Counted from the stretch's first letter, positions 9,192 through 17,673 are shown. The stretch is 64,000 nt of DNA from Erythrobacter sp. (GCF_035194505.1 NZ_CP136573.1:1723001-1787000), one strand, 5' to 3'. Made by a program: numbers and translations. Notes: generated from the sequence alone by a model not told the origin.

Positions 9192-9971
9192 TCAGCCTTC
9201 GATCGGTGCCAGATTGACGGCGGAATACTTTCCGCGTCGATCGACTTCGAGATCGAACTCGTAGCGCTCGCCTTCGTTGAGGGCGGAAAGCCCCGAACGC
9301 TCGACCGCACTGATATGAACGAAGGCGTCCGGCTGGCCATCATCGCGAACGAGGAAGCCGAAGCCCTTCATCGCGTTGAAGAACTTGACGGTGCCCTTGG
9401 CGCGCTCGCCGGTCAGCTCGCGCTGCGGTGCAGCCGGCTTGGCTGCCACGGCGATCACATCACCGACCACCTGCAGATCCTGCGCCGACACCTTGCCGCC
9501 GCGATCCACGAGGTTGTACTGGAGCTCCTGCCCTTCGGCGAGGCCTTCAAGGCCGGCACGCTCCACCGCGCTGATGTGGACGAAGACGTCTTCGCCGCCA
9601 CCTTCCTGCTGGATGAAGCCGAAGCCCTTCTGGGAATTGAAGAACTTCACGATGCCTTTGCCGGTGCCGACAACCTGGGCGGGCATGCGGCTGAAACCGC
9701 CGCCACCGCCACCGCCGCCGCCCGGGCCACCGGGACCACGAGGGCCACCGCCGCCGCGCGGGCCGCCACCGCCGAAGCGGTCACCACCGCCACCGCCGCC
9801 GAACCTGTCGCCGCCGCCACCGAAGCGGTCACCACCGCCAAACCGGTCGCCGCCGCCGAAATCGCGCGCGGGCGGGAAACCATCATTCCCGCCGCCAAAC
9901 GGATCGAAGCCATCTTCACCGAAACCGTCGCGCTTGTCGCGGCCGCGCCGGCGTCCCCTATCGTAACCCAT
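9192..9971 (-). CDS. Cold-shock protein with two CSD domains and Gly/Arg/Asp-rich N-terminus
   Basis: This 259-residue protein has a low-complexity N-terminal half (about residues 1-100) made of FGGGDRFGGG-type repeats. Two cold-shock domains follow (about 107-172 and 190-255). Each contains the RNP1/RNP2 pattern: KGIVKFFNSQKGFGFI with DVFVHISAVE, and KGTVKFFNAMKGFGFL with DAFVHISAVE. The domains bind single-stranded DNA or RNA and act as nucleic-acid chaperones. Double-CSD proteins are usual in alphaproteobacteria; the long glycine-rich arm is less so and resembles disordered arms of eukaryotic RNA-binding proteins. It is transcribed divergently from the DUF442 gene across a 270-base spacer. 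Confidence 0.92.
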   Translation of the reverse strand: MGYDRGRRRGRDKRDGFGEDGFDPFGGGNDGFPPARDFGGGDRFGGGDRFGGGGDRFGGGGGGDRFGGGGPRGGGGPRGPGGPGGGGGGGGGFSRMPAQVVGTGKGIVKFFNSQKGFGFIQQEGGGEDVFVHISAVERAGLEGLAEGQELQYNLVDRGGKVSAQDLQVVGDVIAVAAKPAAPQRELTGERAKGTVKFFNAMKGFGFLVRDDGQPDAFVHISAVERSGLSALNEGERYEFDLEVDRRGKYSAVNLAPIEG

Positions 9972-10244
9972 ATATCAGAACGTACCTTCGCTCACCGTCC
10001 GTCCTCCATTGCGCCGATGGCGGGGACAGTGAACCGCACCGGACACAGGCGCGCCGAAAGTCTTGACCGGAGCGCACTTATGCTTCGACTCATAGCGCAC
10101 AACGAGTTGCTTTGCGAACGATTTTACCGAAGCGGGGCCGGAGCCCCCGACCTGCGGCTGCAAGGCCCGCTCGGCAGCGCTTGTGCGGCGCGCCGGTCTT
10201 GGGCATGAAAGCGGCTTACGGGTGCGCAAGTGCAGGATCGGGAT

Positions 10245-10676
10245 ATGAGCGGATTTCGCAAGCTTACAGAAAATGTGTTGGTCAGCCCGCAACTTGCGCT
10301 CGAAGACGTGGCGGCTGCCGCGGCCGAGGGCGTGGTGATGATCATCAACAACCGGCCCGACGGGGAAGAGCCTGACGCGCCGCAGGGCGACGCGATCGAG
10401 GCCGCCGCTGCCGCCGCCGGGCTCAACTATGTGGCCATTCCGGTCGGCCATTCCGGCTTCAGCGAACCGCAGGTCGATGCGATGATTGCCGCGCTGGAGC
10501 AGGCCGAAGGCCCGATTCTCGCCTATTGCCGTTCGGGCACGCGCTCGACCCTGCTGTGGGCGCTGGCGCAGGCCAAGCAGGGCATGGATCCCGACATGAT
10601 CGCGCGCACCGCGATGCAGGCAGGCTATGACGTCAGCCCGGTCCGCACGCTGATCGACATGCTGGCCGCGCGCTGA
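10245..10676 (+). CDS. DUF442 / TIGR01244-type sulfurtransferase or phosphatase domain protein
   Basis: The 143-residue protein matches the beta-lactamase-hydrolase-like (DUF442) fold. It has an N-terminal SGFRKLTENVLVSPQL segment, the IINNRPDGEEPDQP-like strand, and a rhodanese-like active loop AYCRSGTRS at about 92-100, whose cysteine is the presumed nucleophile. Members are linked to sulfide/persulfide metabolism or phosphatase activity; which applies here cannot be decided. I prefer the ATG at 10245, with AGGATCGGG upstream, over the GTG at 10230. It is first in a plus-strand run that includes a membrane protein and a sterol-desaturase relative. Confidence 0.88.
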   Translation: MSGFRKLTENVLVSPQLALEDVAAAAAEGVVMIINNRPDGEEPDAPQGDAIEAAAAAAGLNYVAIPVGHSGFSEPQVDAMIAALEQAEGPILAYCRSGTRSTLLWALAQAKQGMDPDMIARTAMQAGYDVSPVRTLIDMLAAR

Positions 10677-10687
10677 GGCGCACAGCG

Positions 10688-11116
10688 ATGGAACTGCCCC
10701 CGCTGGTGATCCAGACCGCCGGTTCGCTGGTGGCGATTATCGCGCTGGCGGGGCTTGCCTGGTGGCTGAAGCTGGGCGGATCGCCAACACTCACCACCAG
10801 CGATGATGTGCGCCGCGCCGCGGGCGAGGTTGCGGATGGCTTTACCCCCGTCGCCGAAAGCCGTGATTCCGCTGGCCGCGCCGCGCTCGCCCGCGATGGT
10901 GCCGGGCGCATCATGGTGATCAAGCGGCACGGCAACCGCTTTGCCGGGCGCATCCTCGGCCCCGATGCCGCCGCAAACCTGTGGCGCGATCAGGGCAAGA
11001 CCGCGCTTGAAGTCGATTGCGGCGAGGCGCGGTTCGGCAAGGTGTTTCTCGATCTGCCCGACGCCCAGACTTGGGCCGAGGCGATCAATCGGGTAAACGG
11101 GCCGCGCGATGCCTGA
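10688..11116 (+). CDS. Single-pass membrane protein of unknown function
   Basis: A 142-residue product with one N-terminal transmembrane segment (about residues 7-27) and a soluble domain. That domain carries an ARDGAGRIMVIKRHGNRFAGR segment, which looks like a small beta-rich domain. I do not recognise a named family. The gene starts 11 bases after the DUF442 gene with a GAGG site, and its last eight bases overlap the next gene, so it is in an operon with the hydroxylase. Homologs with similar N-terminal anchors occur beside sterol-desaturase genes in sphingomonads, but this is recollection. Confidence 0.75.
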   Translation: MELPPLVIQTAGSLVAIIALAGLAWWLKLGGSPTLTTSDDVRRAAGEVADGFTPVAESRDSAGRAALARDGAGRIMVIKRHGNRFAGRILGPDAAANLWRDQGKTALEVDCGEARFGKVFLDLPDAQTWAEAINRVNGPRDA

Positions 11117-12071
11117 CCTCAACCCCACCCAATATGCCGTGCCGCTGTTCGTTGTGGCGGTGCTGGCCGAGATGATCTGGGCAAAGCTGCGCGCGCCAGA
11201 GGCCTATGAACCAAAGGACACGCTGGTCAGCCTCGCCTTCGGCCTTGGCTCGACAGTGGCAGGCGCGCTGCTGGGCGGTTTCGCGCTCGCAGTCTTCATC
11301 AAGACCTACGACTACCGGCTCTTCGATTTCGGCCCCGAATGGTGGTCGGTGTGGTGGGCGTGGCCGGTGTGCTTCGTGCTCGATGACCTCAAGTACTACT
11401 GGGTGCACCGCGCCGGACACCGCATCCGCTGGATGTGGGCGTCACATGTGAACCACCACTCCTCGCAGCACTACAACCTCTCCACCGCGCTGCGGCAGAG
11501 CTGGACGGGCGCGCTGACCTTCGGCTTCCTGTTCGCGGTGCCGCTGGTGCTGCTGGGTTTCCATCCGGCGATGATCGCGATCTGCGGCGGGTTCAACCTC
11601 ATCTACCAGTTCTGGATCCACACCGAGGCGATCGGGCGGATGCCGCGCTGGTTCGAGGCGGTGATGAACACCCCCAGCCACCACCGCGTCCACCACGCCA
11701 CCAACCCGCGCTATCTCGACCGCAATTATGCCGGCGTGTTCATCATCTGGGACCGGATGTTCGGCACCTTCGAGCCGGAAGTGGATGACGAACCGATCCG
11801 CTACGGCATCGTCAAGCAGCTCGGCAGCTTCAACCTACTCTGGGCGGTGTTCCACGAGTGGATCGGGATGATCGCCGACATCCTCCGCGCGCCGTGGCGG
11901 CACAAGCTTTCCTACCTGCTGCGCGAGCCCGGCTGGAGCCATGACGGCAGCCGCGAAACCTCCGACATGATCCGCGACAGCTGGCGCGCACGCACGCAGC
12001 AAGGGGTTGCACCACTCGCAACTTCAGTAGCGGATCGAAACCCGATTGCAGGCGCGCACGAAGCTGCTTAA
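11109..12071 (+). CDS. Sterol desaturase/fatty acid hydroxylase family membrane protein
   Basis: A di-iron membrane oxygenase of 320 residues with three to four hydrophobic segments. It has the characteristic histidine clusters: HRAGH (about 99-103), HVNHHSSQH (about 113-121) and HRVHH (about 195-199). These ligate the di-iron centre that hydroxylates or desaturates lipid-like substrates. Related alphaproteobacterial proteins include alkylglycerol-monooxygenase-like enzymes and carotenoid or ornithine-lipid hydroxylases; the substrate is undecided. It overlaps the previous gene by eight bases and is followed after 24 bases by the GMC oxidoreductase. Confidence 0.9.
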   Translation: MPDLNPTQYAVPLFVVAVLAEMIWAKLRAPEAYEPKDTLVSLAFGLGSTVAGALLGGFALAVFIKTYDYRLFDFGPEWWSVWWAWPVCFVLDDLKYYWVHRAGHRIRWMWASHVNHHSSQHYNLSTALRQSWTGALTFGFLFAVPLVLLGFHPAMIAICGGFNLIYQFWIHTEAIGRMPRWFEAVMNTPSHHRVHHATNPRYLDRNYAGVFIIWDRMFGTFEPEVDDEPIRYGIVKQLGSFNLLWAVFHEWIGMIADILRAPWRHKLSYLLREPGWSHDGSRETSDMIRDSWRARTQQGVAPLATSVADRNPIAGAHEAA

Positions 12072-12095
12072 TCTCCCCCGCCAAAGGGAGAGATC

Positions 12096-13685
12096 ATGGA
12101 AAGTTTCGACTACATCGTCATCGGCGGTGGCAGCGCCGGCAGTGCGGTTGCCGGGCGTCTGGCTGTGGACGGCACGCGCCGCGTGTGCCTGCTCGAAGCG
12201 GGCGGGCGCAACGACAATGTCTGGATCAAGACGCCGGGCTTCATGCCCTTCATTCCGGAAAAGTCGAACTACAAATACGAAACCGTCCCCCAGAAGGGCC
12301 TGAACGGGCGCACCGGATACCAGCCGCGCGGACGCGGGCTCGGCGGTTCCTCGGCGATCAACGCGATGGTCTATATCCGCGGCAATCGCTGGGATTACGA
12401 CAACTGGGCGGCCGAGGGCTGCACCGGCTGGGCCTATGACGACGTGCTCCCCTACTTCCGCCACGCCGAGGCCAACGAGCGCGGCAGCGACAGCTGGCAC
12501 GGCGATGGCGGGCCGCTGTTCGTGTCTGACCAGACCGCCGCCAACCCCGCATCCCACGCCTTCGTCGAAGCCGCCGCGGCGCTCCAGCTGCGCACCAATG
12601 CCGATTTCAACGGCGAGCGACAGGACGGCTTCGGTCTCTATCAGGTCACCCAGCGCAAGGGCGAACGCTGGTCCGCCGCGCGCGCCTATGTCGAGCCGAT
12701 CCGCGAGCAGGGCAACTTCGCCGTGCGCACCGACACCATGGTCGAAAAGCTGGTGATCGAGAGCGGGCGCGTGACCGGCGTGCAGATCCGCCGCGGCGGA
12801 AAATCGGAATCCCTGCATGCCCGGCGCGGCGTGGTGCTTTCGGCGGGCGCTTTCAACAGCCCGCAGATCCTGATGCTGTCCGGCATCGGCCCGGCCGAGC
12901 ACTTGAAGGCGCACGGGATCGAGGTGGTGCTCGATCGCGCAGGTGTCGGCGGCAATCTTCAGGACCACATCGACTATGTGTCCGGCTGGGAGACGCAGAG
13001 CGACGTTCCCATCGGCGGCACGATCAAGGGCACGCTGCGCATGGCCGCCGCGATCGTGGAACATCGCCGCAAGCGCACCGGGGTGATGACCACCTGCTAT
13101 GCCGAGGCCGGCGGCTTCTGGAGCGTCATGCCCGACGCCCCCGCGCCCGACGTGCAATGGCACTTTGTCCCCGCCGTGCTCGAAGATCACGGCCGCGAGA
13201 AGGTGAAGGTCCACGGCTTCTCGCTCCATGCCTGCGTGCTACGTCCGGAGAGCCGCGGCACGGTGCGGCTGGGGTCGGCCGATGCAGCCGCCGCGCCGGT
13301 GATCGATCCCAACTTCCTCAGTGACGAGCGCGACATGGCGGTGCTGCGTGCGGGCGTACGCCTGTCGCACAGGATCGCCGAAGCCCCCGCGCTGCAAGCC
13401 TTCGGCCCGAGCGACCGCCACCCGGTCGATCTCGATGACGATGCCGCATTGGACGCGATGATCCGCAATCGCGCGGACACAGTCTACCACCCCGTCGGCA
13501 CCTGCCGCATGGGCGCGGATGCAGACGCCGTGGTCGACCCGAAGCTGCGCCTGAACGGGCTCGAAGGCCTGTGGGTGGCCGATGCGAGCGTGATGCCCAA
13601 GATCGTCAGCGGCAACACCAACGCGCCCAGCATCATGATCGGCGAACGCTGCGCCGATTTCGTGATGGAAGCCGAGCGGGTTTAA
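12096..13685 (+). CDS. GMC family oxidoreductase (choline-dehydrogenase-like)
   Basis: A 529-residue FAD-dependent alcohol oxidase/dehydrogenase. The N-terminal Rossmann signature is DYIVIGGGSAGSAVAGRL (residues 4-21). The GMC signature 1 region is GRGLGGSSAINAMVYIRGN. Signature 2 is near GAFNSPQILMLSGIGP. At the C-terminus are the catalytic His (VYHPVGTCRMG) and Asn/His region (SGNTNAPSIMIGERCADF). Sequence resembles choline dehydrogenase-type alcohol dehydrogenases, but no betaine genes are near, so the substrate is probably another alcohol. A GGGAGAG site precedes the ATG. It may act on a product of the upstream hydroxylase; that is inference from position. Confidence 0.93.
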   Translation: MESFDYIVIGGGSAGSAVAGRLAVDGTRRVCLLEAGGRNDNVWIKTPGFMPFIPEKSNYKYETVPQKGLNGRTGYQPRGRGLGGSSAINAMVYIRGNRWDYDNWAAEGCTGWAYDDVLPYFRHAEANERGSDSWHGDGGPLFVSDQTAANPASHAFVEAAAALQLRTNADFNGERQDGFGLYQVTQRKGERWSAARAYVEPIREQGNFAVRTDTMVEKLVIESGRVTGVQIRRGGKSESLHARRGVVLSAGAFNSPQILMLSGIGPAEHLKAHGIEVVLDRAGVGGNLQDHIDYVSGWETQSDVPIGGTIKGTLRMAAAIVEHRRKRTGVMTTCYAEAGGFWSVMPDAPAPDVQWHFVPAVLEDHGREKVKVHGFSLHACVLRPESRGTVRLGSADAAAAPVIDPNFLSDERDMAVLRAGVRLSHRIAEAPALQAFGPSDRHPVDLDDDAALDAMIRNRADTVYHPVGTCRMGADADAVVDPKLRLNGLEGLWVADASVMPKIVSGNTNAPSIMIGERCADFVMEAERV

Positions 13686-13709
13686 ACCCAGCAAGCCGTA
13701 GAGCGCAGG

Positions 13710-14062
13710 TTCGGCCCGACAACGGACGGGCCGCGAGGCCACGCGGCCGAGCCGCAGGCGCCCCGTAGCGAAGCGAAGGGAACAGCGCCGAGGACGCGCG
13801 CCCGGAGGGGCGAGCGAAAGACAAACAACCGGCCCGCCGCAGGACGGGCCGCGAGCGCACGCGCGCGAGCCGCAGGTGCTCGTGCGCAGCACAAAACGCA
13901 CCGAGGACGGCCCCGCGGAGGCGGGGTCGCACAACCAGAAATCCGGCCCGCCAGCGGACGGGCCGCAAGCGCGATCGCGCGCCCGGAGGGGTGGCCCGCA
14001 GGGTCGGGTCCCCGGAGGACAGCCAAGCGCGCGGACGCGCGCGCCGGCGCTTGAGGCGCAAA
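13710..14062. repeat. Three imperfect tandem units of about 115 bases with hairpin cores
   Basis: Units begin near 13710, 13829 and 13943. Each opens with an inverted repeat of the form CGGCCCG-n7-CGGGCCG, then a GC-rich stretch containing GAGCCGCAGG or CCCGGAGG elements, and ends in an A-rich CAAAC/CAGAAAT spot. On the minus strand each core hairpin is followed by a T-rich patch, like a weak terminator. The spacer lies between convergent genes. The unit seems to be a diverged tandem duplication of terminator-like sequence; no coding function is visible. Confidence 0.65.
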
Positions 14063-14063
14063 C

Positions 14064-14100
14064 AAAAAAAGGCCGGAGACGCTCATGGCGGCTCCGGCCT
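14064..14100 (-). terminator. Rho-independent terminator of the glnK-amt operon
   Basis: On the minus strand AGGCCGGAG pairs with CTCCGGCCT and is followed by an unbroken run of seven T residues (A7 at 14064-14070 on the plus strand). It lies about 100 bases after the amt stop. Confidence 0.92.
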
Positions 14101-14196
14101 GTATCAGTTTGTTCGTTCGCAGGAGGAACAAGGTGAGGCGGGGGGAGAGGAGAGGGAGAGAGAGGTCTCCCCCCGCCAAGCTTGGTAGGTGAGCGC

Positions 14197-15642
14197 TTAG
14201 TTGTAGGCGCGCTCGCCGTGTTCGGAGATGTCGAGGCCGTTGGTTTCGGCTTCGGCGTCGGGGCGGAGCCCGATGGTGTACTTGAGGGCAAGGAACAGCA
14301 CCGCCGAGACGACCCCGGTCCAGGCGACGGTCACGCCGACCGCGTAGATCTGGGTGGTCACCTGGCCGACGAGGTCGAACGCGCCCGCCTTGGCCACCGG
14401 TGCGGTGTAGTCGATCCAGCCCTGGCCGCCGAGCGCCGGGTCGGCGACAATGCCGGTCCCGATTGCGCCGACGATCCCGCCAACAGCGTGGATGCCGAAG
14501 ACATCAAGGCTGTCGTCATAGTTCAGCTTGTTCTTCACCGTGGTGACGAAGAAGTAGCAGATCACCGATGCGACCGCGCCGAGGATGATCGCGGTGCCGG
14601 GGTGGGCAAAGCCCGCCGCCGGAGTGATCGCAACCAGACCGGCAACCACACCCGAGACACCGCCGAGAAGCGAGGGCTTCTTGTGGGCGACCTGCTCGAT
14701 CATGGCCCAGGCTGCACCCGCTGCTGCGGTGGCGACGAAGGTGTTGACGAAGGCGAGGGCGGCGAAGGCGTTGGATTCGAGCGCCGAGCCGGCGTTGAAC
14801 CCGAACCAGCCGATCCACAGCAGGCTGGCGCCGATCATGGTCATCACCAGGCTGTGCGGGGGCATGGGCTCCTTCTTGTAGCCGATGCGCGGGCCGATCA
14901 CGAGGCAGCCGACGAGACCGGCAATGCCCGCATTGATGTGCACCACGGTGCCGCCAGCGAAGTCGAGCGCGCCCCAGCCCCACAGCAGACCCATGTCGGT
15001 CGGCGCGGTGTGGAGGAAGTCCGGGCCGGCCCAGTACCACACCATGTGTGCGATCGGGAAATAGGCGAGCGTCATCCACGCGACCACGAAGATGATCAGC
15101 GGGGTGAACTTCACGCGCTCGGCAAAGGCGCCGACGATCAGCGCGGGCGTGATGCAGGCGAAGGTCATCTGGAACATCACGAAGACCAGCTCGGGCAGGT
15201 AGACCCCGTTGGAGAAGGTCGCGGCCAGCGAGGTGACCGAAACGCCCTTGAGGAAGGCCTTGTCGAGCCCGCCGAACAGCGCCGGGAAGGGCGTGCCGGT
15301 CGAGGTGAAGGCCATCGAATAGCCCCAGCCGAACCACACCAGTGCGGCGACACAGACGATGGTGAGCACCTGCATCAGCACCGAGAGCATGTTCTTGGCG
15401 CGCACAAGGCCGCCGTAGAACAGAGCGAGAGCCGGAACGCTCATCATCAGCACCAGCGCAGTCGAGACCATCATCCAGGCGACATCGCCCTTGTTGACCA
15501 TCTCGGCAGTGGGCGTGAACACGGCAGGCGCGGCAGCGGCCGCAGCCTCGGCAGCTTCGGCCACCGGAGCGGCAAAGGCGGGCGCGGCGAGGAAGACCGC
15601 CCCGGTCACCAGCGCCGCTGCATTGGAGAGAATACGCTTCAT
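14197..15642 (-). CDS. amt: Ammonium transporter
   Basis: Amt/MEP/Rh family inner-membrane ammonium channel of 481 residues. A signal-peptide-like N-terminus (residues 1-24, ending AFAAP) and an alanine-rich stretch precede the eleven-helix core, which starts near DVAWMMVSTALVLMMSVPAL. The family signature DFAGGTVVHINAGIAGLVG and the pore histidines (VHINAG, FGIHAVGG) are present. The start at 15642 (MKRILSN) is chosen over longer frames because it begins the signal peptide. It follows glnK by 13 bases, the classic glnK-amt arrangement in which GlnK blocks the channel under nitrogen sufficiency. The sigma-54 promoter upstream of glnK probably drives both. Confidence 0.96.
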   Translation of the reverse strand: MKRILSNAAALVTGAVFLAAPAFAAPVAEAAEAAAAAAPAVFTPTAEMVNKGDVAWMMVSTALVLMMSVPALALFYGGLVRAKNMLSVLMQVLTIVCVAALVWFGWGYSMAFTSTGTPFPALFGGLDKAFLKGVSVTSLAATFSNGVYLPELVFVMFQMTFACITPALIVGAFAERVKFTPLIIFVVAWMTLAYFPIAHMVWYWAGPDFLHTAPTDMGLLWGWGALDFAGGTVVHINAGIAGLVGCLVIGPRIGYKKEPMPPHSLVMTMIGASLLWIGWFGFNAGSALESNAFAALAFVNTFVATAAAGAAWAMIEQVAHKKPSLLGGVSGVVAGLVAITPAAGFAHPGTAIILGAVASVICYFFVTTVKNKLNYDDSLDVFGIHAVGGIVGAIGTGIVADPALGGQGWIDYTAPVAKAGAFDLVGQVTTQIYAVGVTVAWTGVVSAVLFLALKYTIGLRPDAEAETNGLDISEHGERAYN

Positions 15643-15655
15643 TGGATCAGTCCCC

Positions 15656-15994
15656 TTACAGCGCGGTTTCACCGGACTCGCCGGTGCGGATGCGGGTGGC
15701 GGAGGCGAGATCGAGCACGAAGATCTTGCCGTCGCCGATGGCGCCCGTGTTGGCGGTCTGCTGGATGGTTTCGACGACCTGCGCGGCGATATCATCGCTC
15801 GCGGCGATCTCGAGTTTCACCTTGGGGAGCATGTTGGTGGAGTATTCGGCCCCGCGGTAGATTTCGGTCTGGCCCTTCTGGCGGCCAAAGCCCTTGACCT
15901 CGGTGACGGTCATCCCGGCGATGCCCATATTGCTGAGCGCCTGACGAACCTCATCGAGCTTGAACGGTTTGATGATGGCGATGATGAACTTCAT
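15656..15994 (-). CDS. glnK: P-II nitrogen regulatory protein GlnK
   Basis: This 112-residue trimeric PII signal protein reads 2-oxoglutarate, ATP/ADP and, through uridylylation, glutamine. It begins MKFIIAIIKPFKLDEVR. The T-loop holds the uridylylated tyrosine in the QTEIYRGAEY segment (Tyr51 by family numbering), and the C-loop GDGKIFV is present. The start at 15994 gives the standard family length; an ATG at 16012 would add six residues. It is located immediately before amt and behind a sigma-54 promoter, so GlnK rather than GlnB is the better name. Confidence 0.95.
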   Translation of the reverse strand: MKFIIAIIKPFKLDEVRQALSNMGIAGMTVTEVKGFGRQKGQTEIYRGAEYSTNMLPKVKLEIAASDDIAAQVVETIQQTANTGAIGDGKIFVLDLASATRIRTGESGETAL

Positions 15995-16037
15995 CGAAGC
16001 CCCCTGTTGCACCGGATCAGTCCGGCATCAGAGGCTT

Positions 16038-16053
16038 TGCAACAAGCGTGCCA
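16038..16053 (-). promoter_or_regulatory. Sigma-54 (RpoN) promoter for glnK-amt
   Basis: The minus strand reads TGGCACGCTTGTTGCA, which matches the sigma-54 -24/-12 consensus (TGGCACG-n4-TTGCW) at all the conserved positions. The -12 GC lies about 45 bases before the glnK start. The glnK-amt pair is a classical NtrC/sigma-54 target, so nitrogen-limitation control is expected. Confidence 0.85.
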
Positions 16054-16084
16054 CATTGGCGTAACGCAGTCGCAACAAGGGATT

Positions 16085-16108
16085 CCGCAGGTTTTCTCGC
16101 ACCTGCGG
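16085..16108. promoter_or_regulatory. Inverted repeat upstream of the sigma-54 promoter
   Basis: CCGCAGGT and ACCTGCGG form a perfect eight-base inverted repeat with an eight-base spacer; flanking GATTC/GAATC extend the pairing. It lies about 35 bases upstream of the -24 element and downstream of the oxidase gene. It could be an activator site or a weak terminator of the oxidase gene. It does not match the usual NtrC site closely. Confidence 0.45.
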
Positions 16109-16185
16109 GAGAATCTCTGCCTAGGCTTTAATCATCTGGTTATATTTTAGGCAGGCCTTGCGCCGAAACCGCTATTGGTCGCGGG

Positions 16186-16749
16186 TCAGGCGTCCTCGCC
16201 GGCGATGTAGCGATCGGTGGCCCGGGTCGGCAGACCGTCGATGCTGCGCGTGCGCCCCGCGGTCTTGGCCTCCCACGCGGCAGGATCGGCCAGACGGTGA
16301 TACTTCACCAGCGTTTCGCGCTCGCTATCGAGCTGCATCAACGGCACGCCATATCCGCAGCTAGTCTGCACGCTTTCCACCGCGATATCGAAGATCTGCC
16401 GCGTACCGGGCAGCAGGGTGAAATGGCTTGCGAGCGCCCCCCATTCCGCATCCTGCGGCAACACCGCCCGCCCGCGCCCGTAGATCCGCAGGATCAGCGC
16501 AGGCTGCTGGAAATTGCAGAACATCACCGTGATCCGGCCATCCGCCGCCAGATGCGCATGGGTCTCGTTCCCCGAGCCGCCGAGATCGAGATAGGCGACC
16601 CGCGTGGGCGAGAGCACGCGGAAGGCATCATAGCCCTTTGGGCTCAAATTGATCCGCCCCTCCGCCGCCGCCGTCGCGACGAAGAACACCGGCTGGGCGG
16701 TGATCATCGCGATGTGCTTCTCGCTCAGCGCATCGGTGAATTCCGCCAT
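16186..16749 (-). CDS. Pyridoxamine 5'-phosphate oxidase family (flavin-binding) protein
   Basis: A 187-residue split-barrel protein. N-terminal features include HIAMITAQPVFFVATAAAEGRINLSPKG, then AYLDLGGSGNETHAHL and GRITVMFCNF, the usual flavin-binding pattern of PNPOx-like proteins. It is not PdxH itself, which is longer and has its own signature. Members bind FMN, F420 or heme and act as uncharacterised reductases. It lies 16 bases downstream of an alpha/beta hydrolase gene on the same strand, suggesting one transcript. Confidence 0.85.
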   Translation of the reverse strand: MAEFTDALSEKHIAMITAQPVFFVATAAAEGRINLSPKGYDAFRVLSPTRVAYLDLGGSGNETHAHLAADGRITVMFCNFQQPALILRIYGRGRAVLPQDAEWGALASHFTLLPGTRQIFDIAVESVQTSCGYGVPLMQLDSERETLVKYHRLADPAAWEAKTAGRTRSIDGLPTRATDRYIAGEDA

Positions 16750-16765
16750 GTCCGGCTCCTGAGGG

Positions 16766-17635
16766 TCAGAGAAACGCGCGCAAGGTGGCGATGAAGCGGT
16801 CGAACTGATCGTGGTGGAGCCAGTGGCCCGCTTTCTCGAACTCGATCACTTCGGCTGTCTTGAAATGGGAGATGCGCCCGTCCTTCTCGGGGTTCGAGGC
16901 CCAGGAATCCGCCCCGTAGAGCAGCAGCGTCGGGCAGGTGATTGCCCCCCACAAGGCCTCGACGAACTCGTCCCCGATATCCTCCGTCGGCCAGACATTG
17001 AGGTGGGGATCGAACTTCCAGCTATAGGTGCCATCCTCGTTGCGGTTGACCCCGTGGACGGTGAGATGGCGCGCCTGCTCCTCTGTGAGGTAGGCGTTCT
17101 CCTCGATCATGCGGGCGAAGGCGGCCTCGATGCTCTCGTACTTGCGCGGAGAGCGCCCGGCGGCCTTGCGCTTCTTCTCGATCCATTCGGCGAGCCGCTC
17201 GGGATAGGGCTGGCTGCGCTGCTTGGCGCGATATTCGGGCGAAGGGCCGAGGCCCTCGATCGCCACCAGCTTCGTCACCATGTCGGGCAGAGCGCCCGCG
17301 TAGCGCAGCGCGACATTGCCGCCCATCGAGTGCGCCACCATTCGCACCGGGCCGACGCCCAATTGGTGGATCAGCTGCGCCAGATCATAGACCATGTCGG
17401 CAGCCGAATAGACCCCGTCCGACACCCAGTCGCTATCGCCGTGGCCACGGTGATCCATGGCGATGACATGGTAATCCTCGCGCAGCGCCTCGGCGGTCCA
17501 ATCCCAGCTGCGCGCATGATCGCGACCGCCATGGACCAGCACCAGCGGCGGCTTTCCTCGGCCACCCCAGTCGAGATAGTGGAGCCGCAGGCGCTGCGAG
17601 ATGAAGGTTTGCGATGTCGGGCCGGTGTCGTGCAT
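16766..17635 (-). CDS. Alpha/beta hydrolase
   Basis: This 289-residue protein has the alpha/beta-hydrolase fold. The oxyanion region is LVLVHGGRDHARSWDW, the nucleophile elbow is VAHSMGGN (Ser about residue 105), and the catalytic His is near the C-terminus in KAGHWLHHDQFDRF. MDHRGHGDSDWV fits the usual strand preceding the cap. Substrate is unknown; such enzymes are esterases, haloalkane-dehalogenase or ring-cleavage hydrolases. It is followed by the PNPOx-like gene and preceded by prfC, with a small gap on each side. Confidence 0.88.
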   Translation of the reverse strand: MHDTGPTSQTFISQRLRLHYLDWGGRGKPPLVLVHGGRDHARSWDWTAEALREDYHVIAMDHRGHGDSDWVSDGVYSAADMVYDLAQLIHQLGVGPVRMVAHSMGGNVALRYAGALPDMVTKLVAIEGLGPSPEYRAKQRSQPYPERLAEWIEKKRKAAGRSPRKYESIEAAFARMIEENAYLTEEQARHLTVHGVNRNEDGTYSWKFDPHLNVWPTEDIGDEFVEALWGAITCPTLLLYGADSWASNPEKDGRISHFKTAEVIEFEKAGHWLHHDQFDRFIATLRAFL

Positions 17636-17673
17636 GGCCTATGCCATGCCGCGAAGCCCGCTCGCTCGCAAGC

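Noticed and set aside
9647..9966. Long open frames opposite the cold-shock gene (Pro/Ala-rich)
   Set aside because: They mirror the glycine-rich repeat and have no family features.
13633..14291. Long arginine-rich open frames in the spacer before amt
   Set aside because: They follow from high GC and tandem repeats; no ribosome-binding site or domain.
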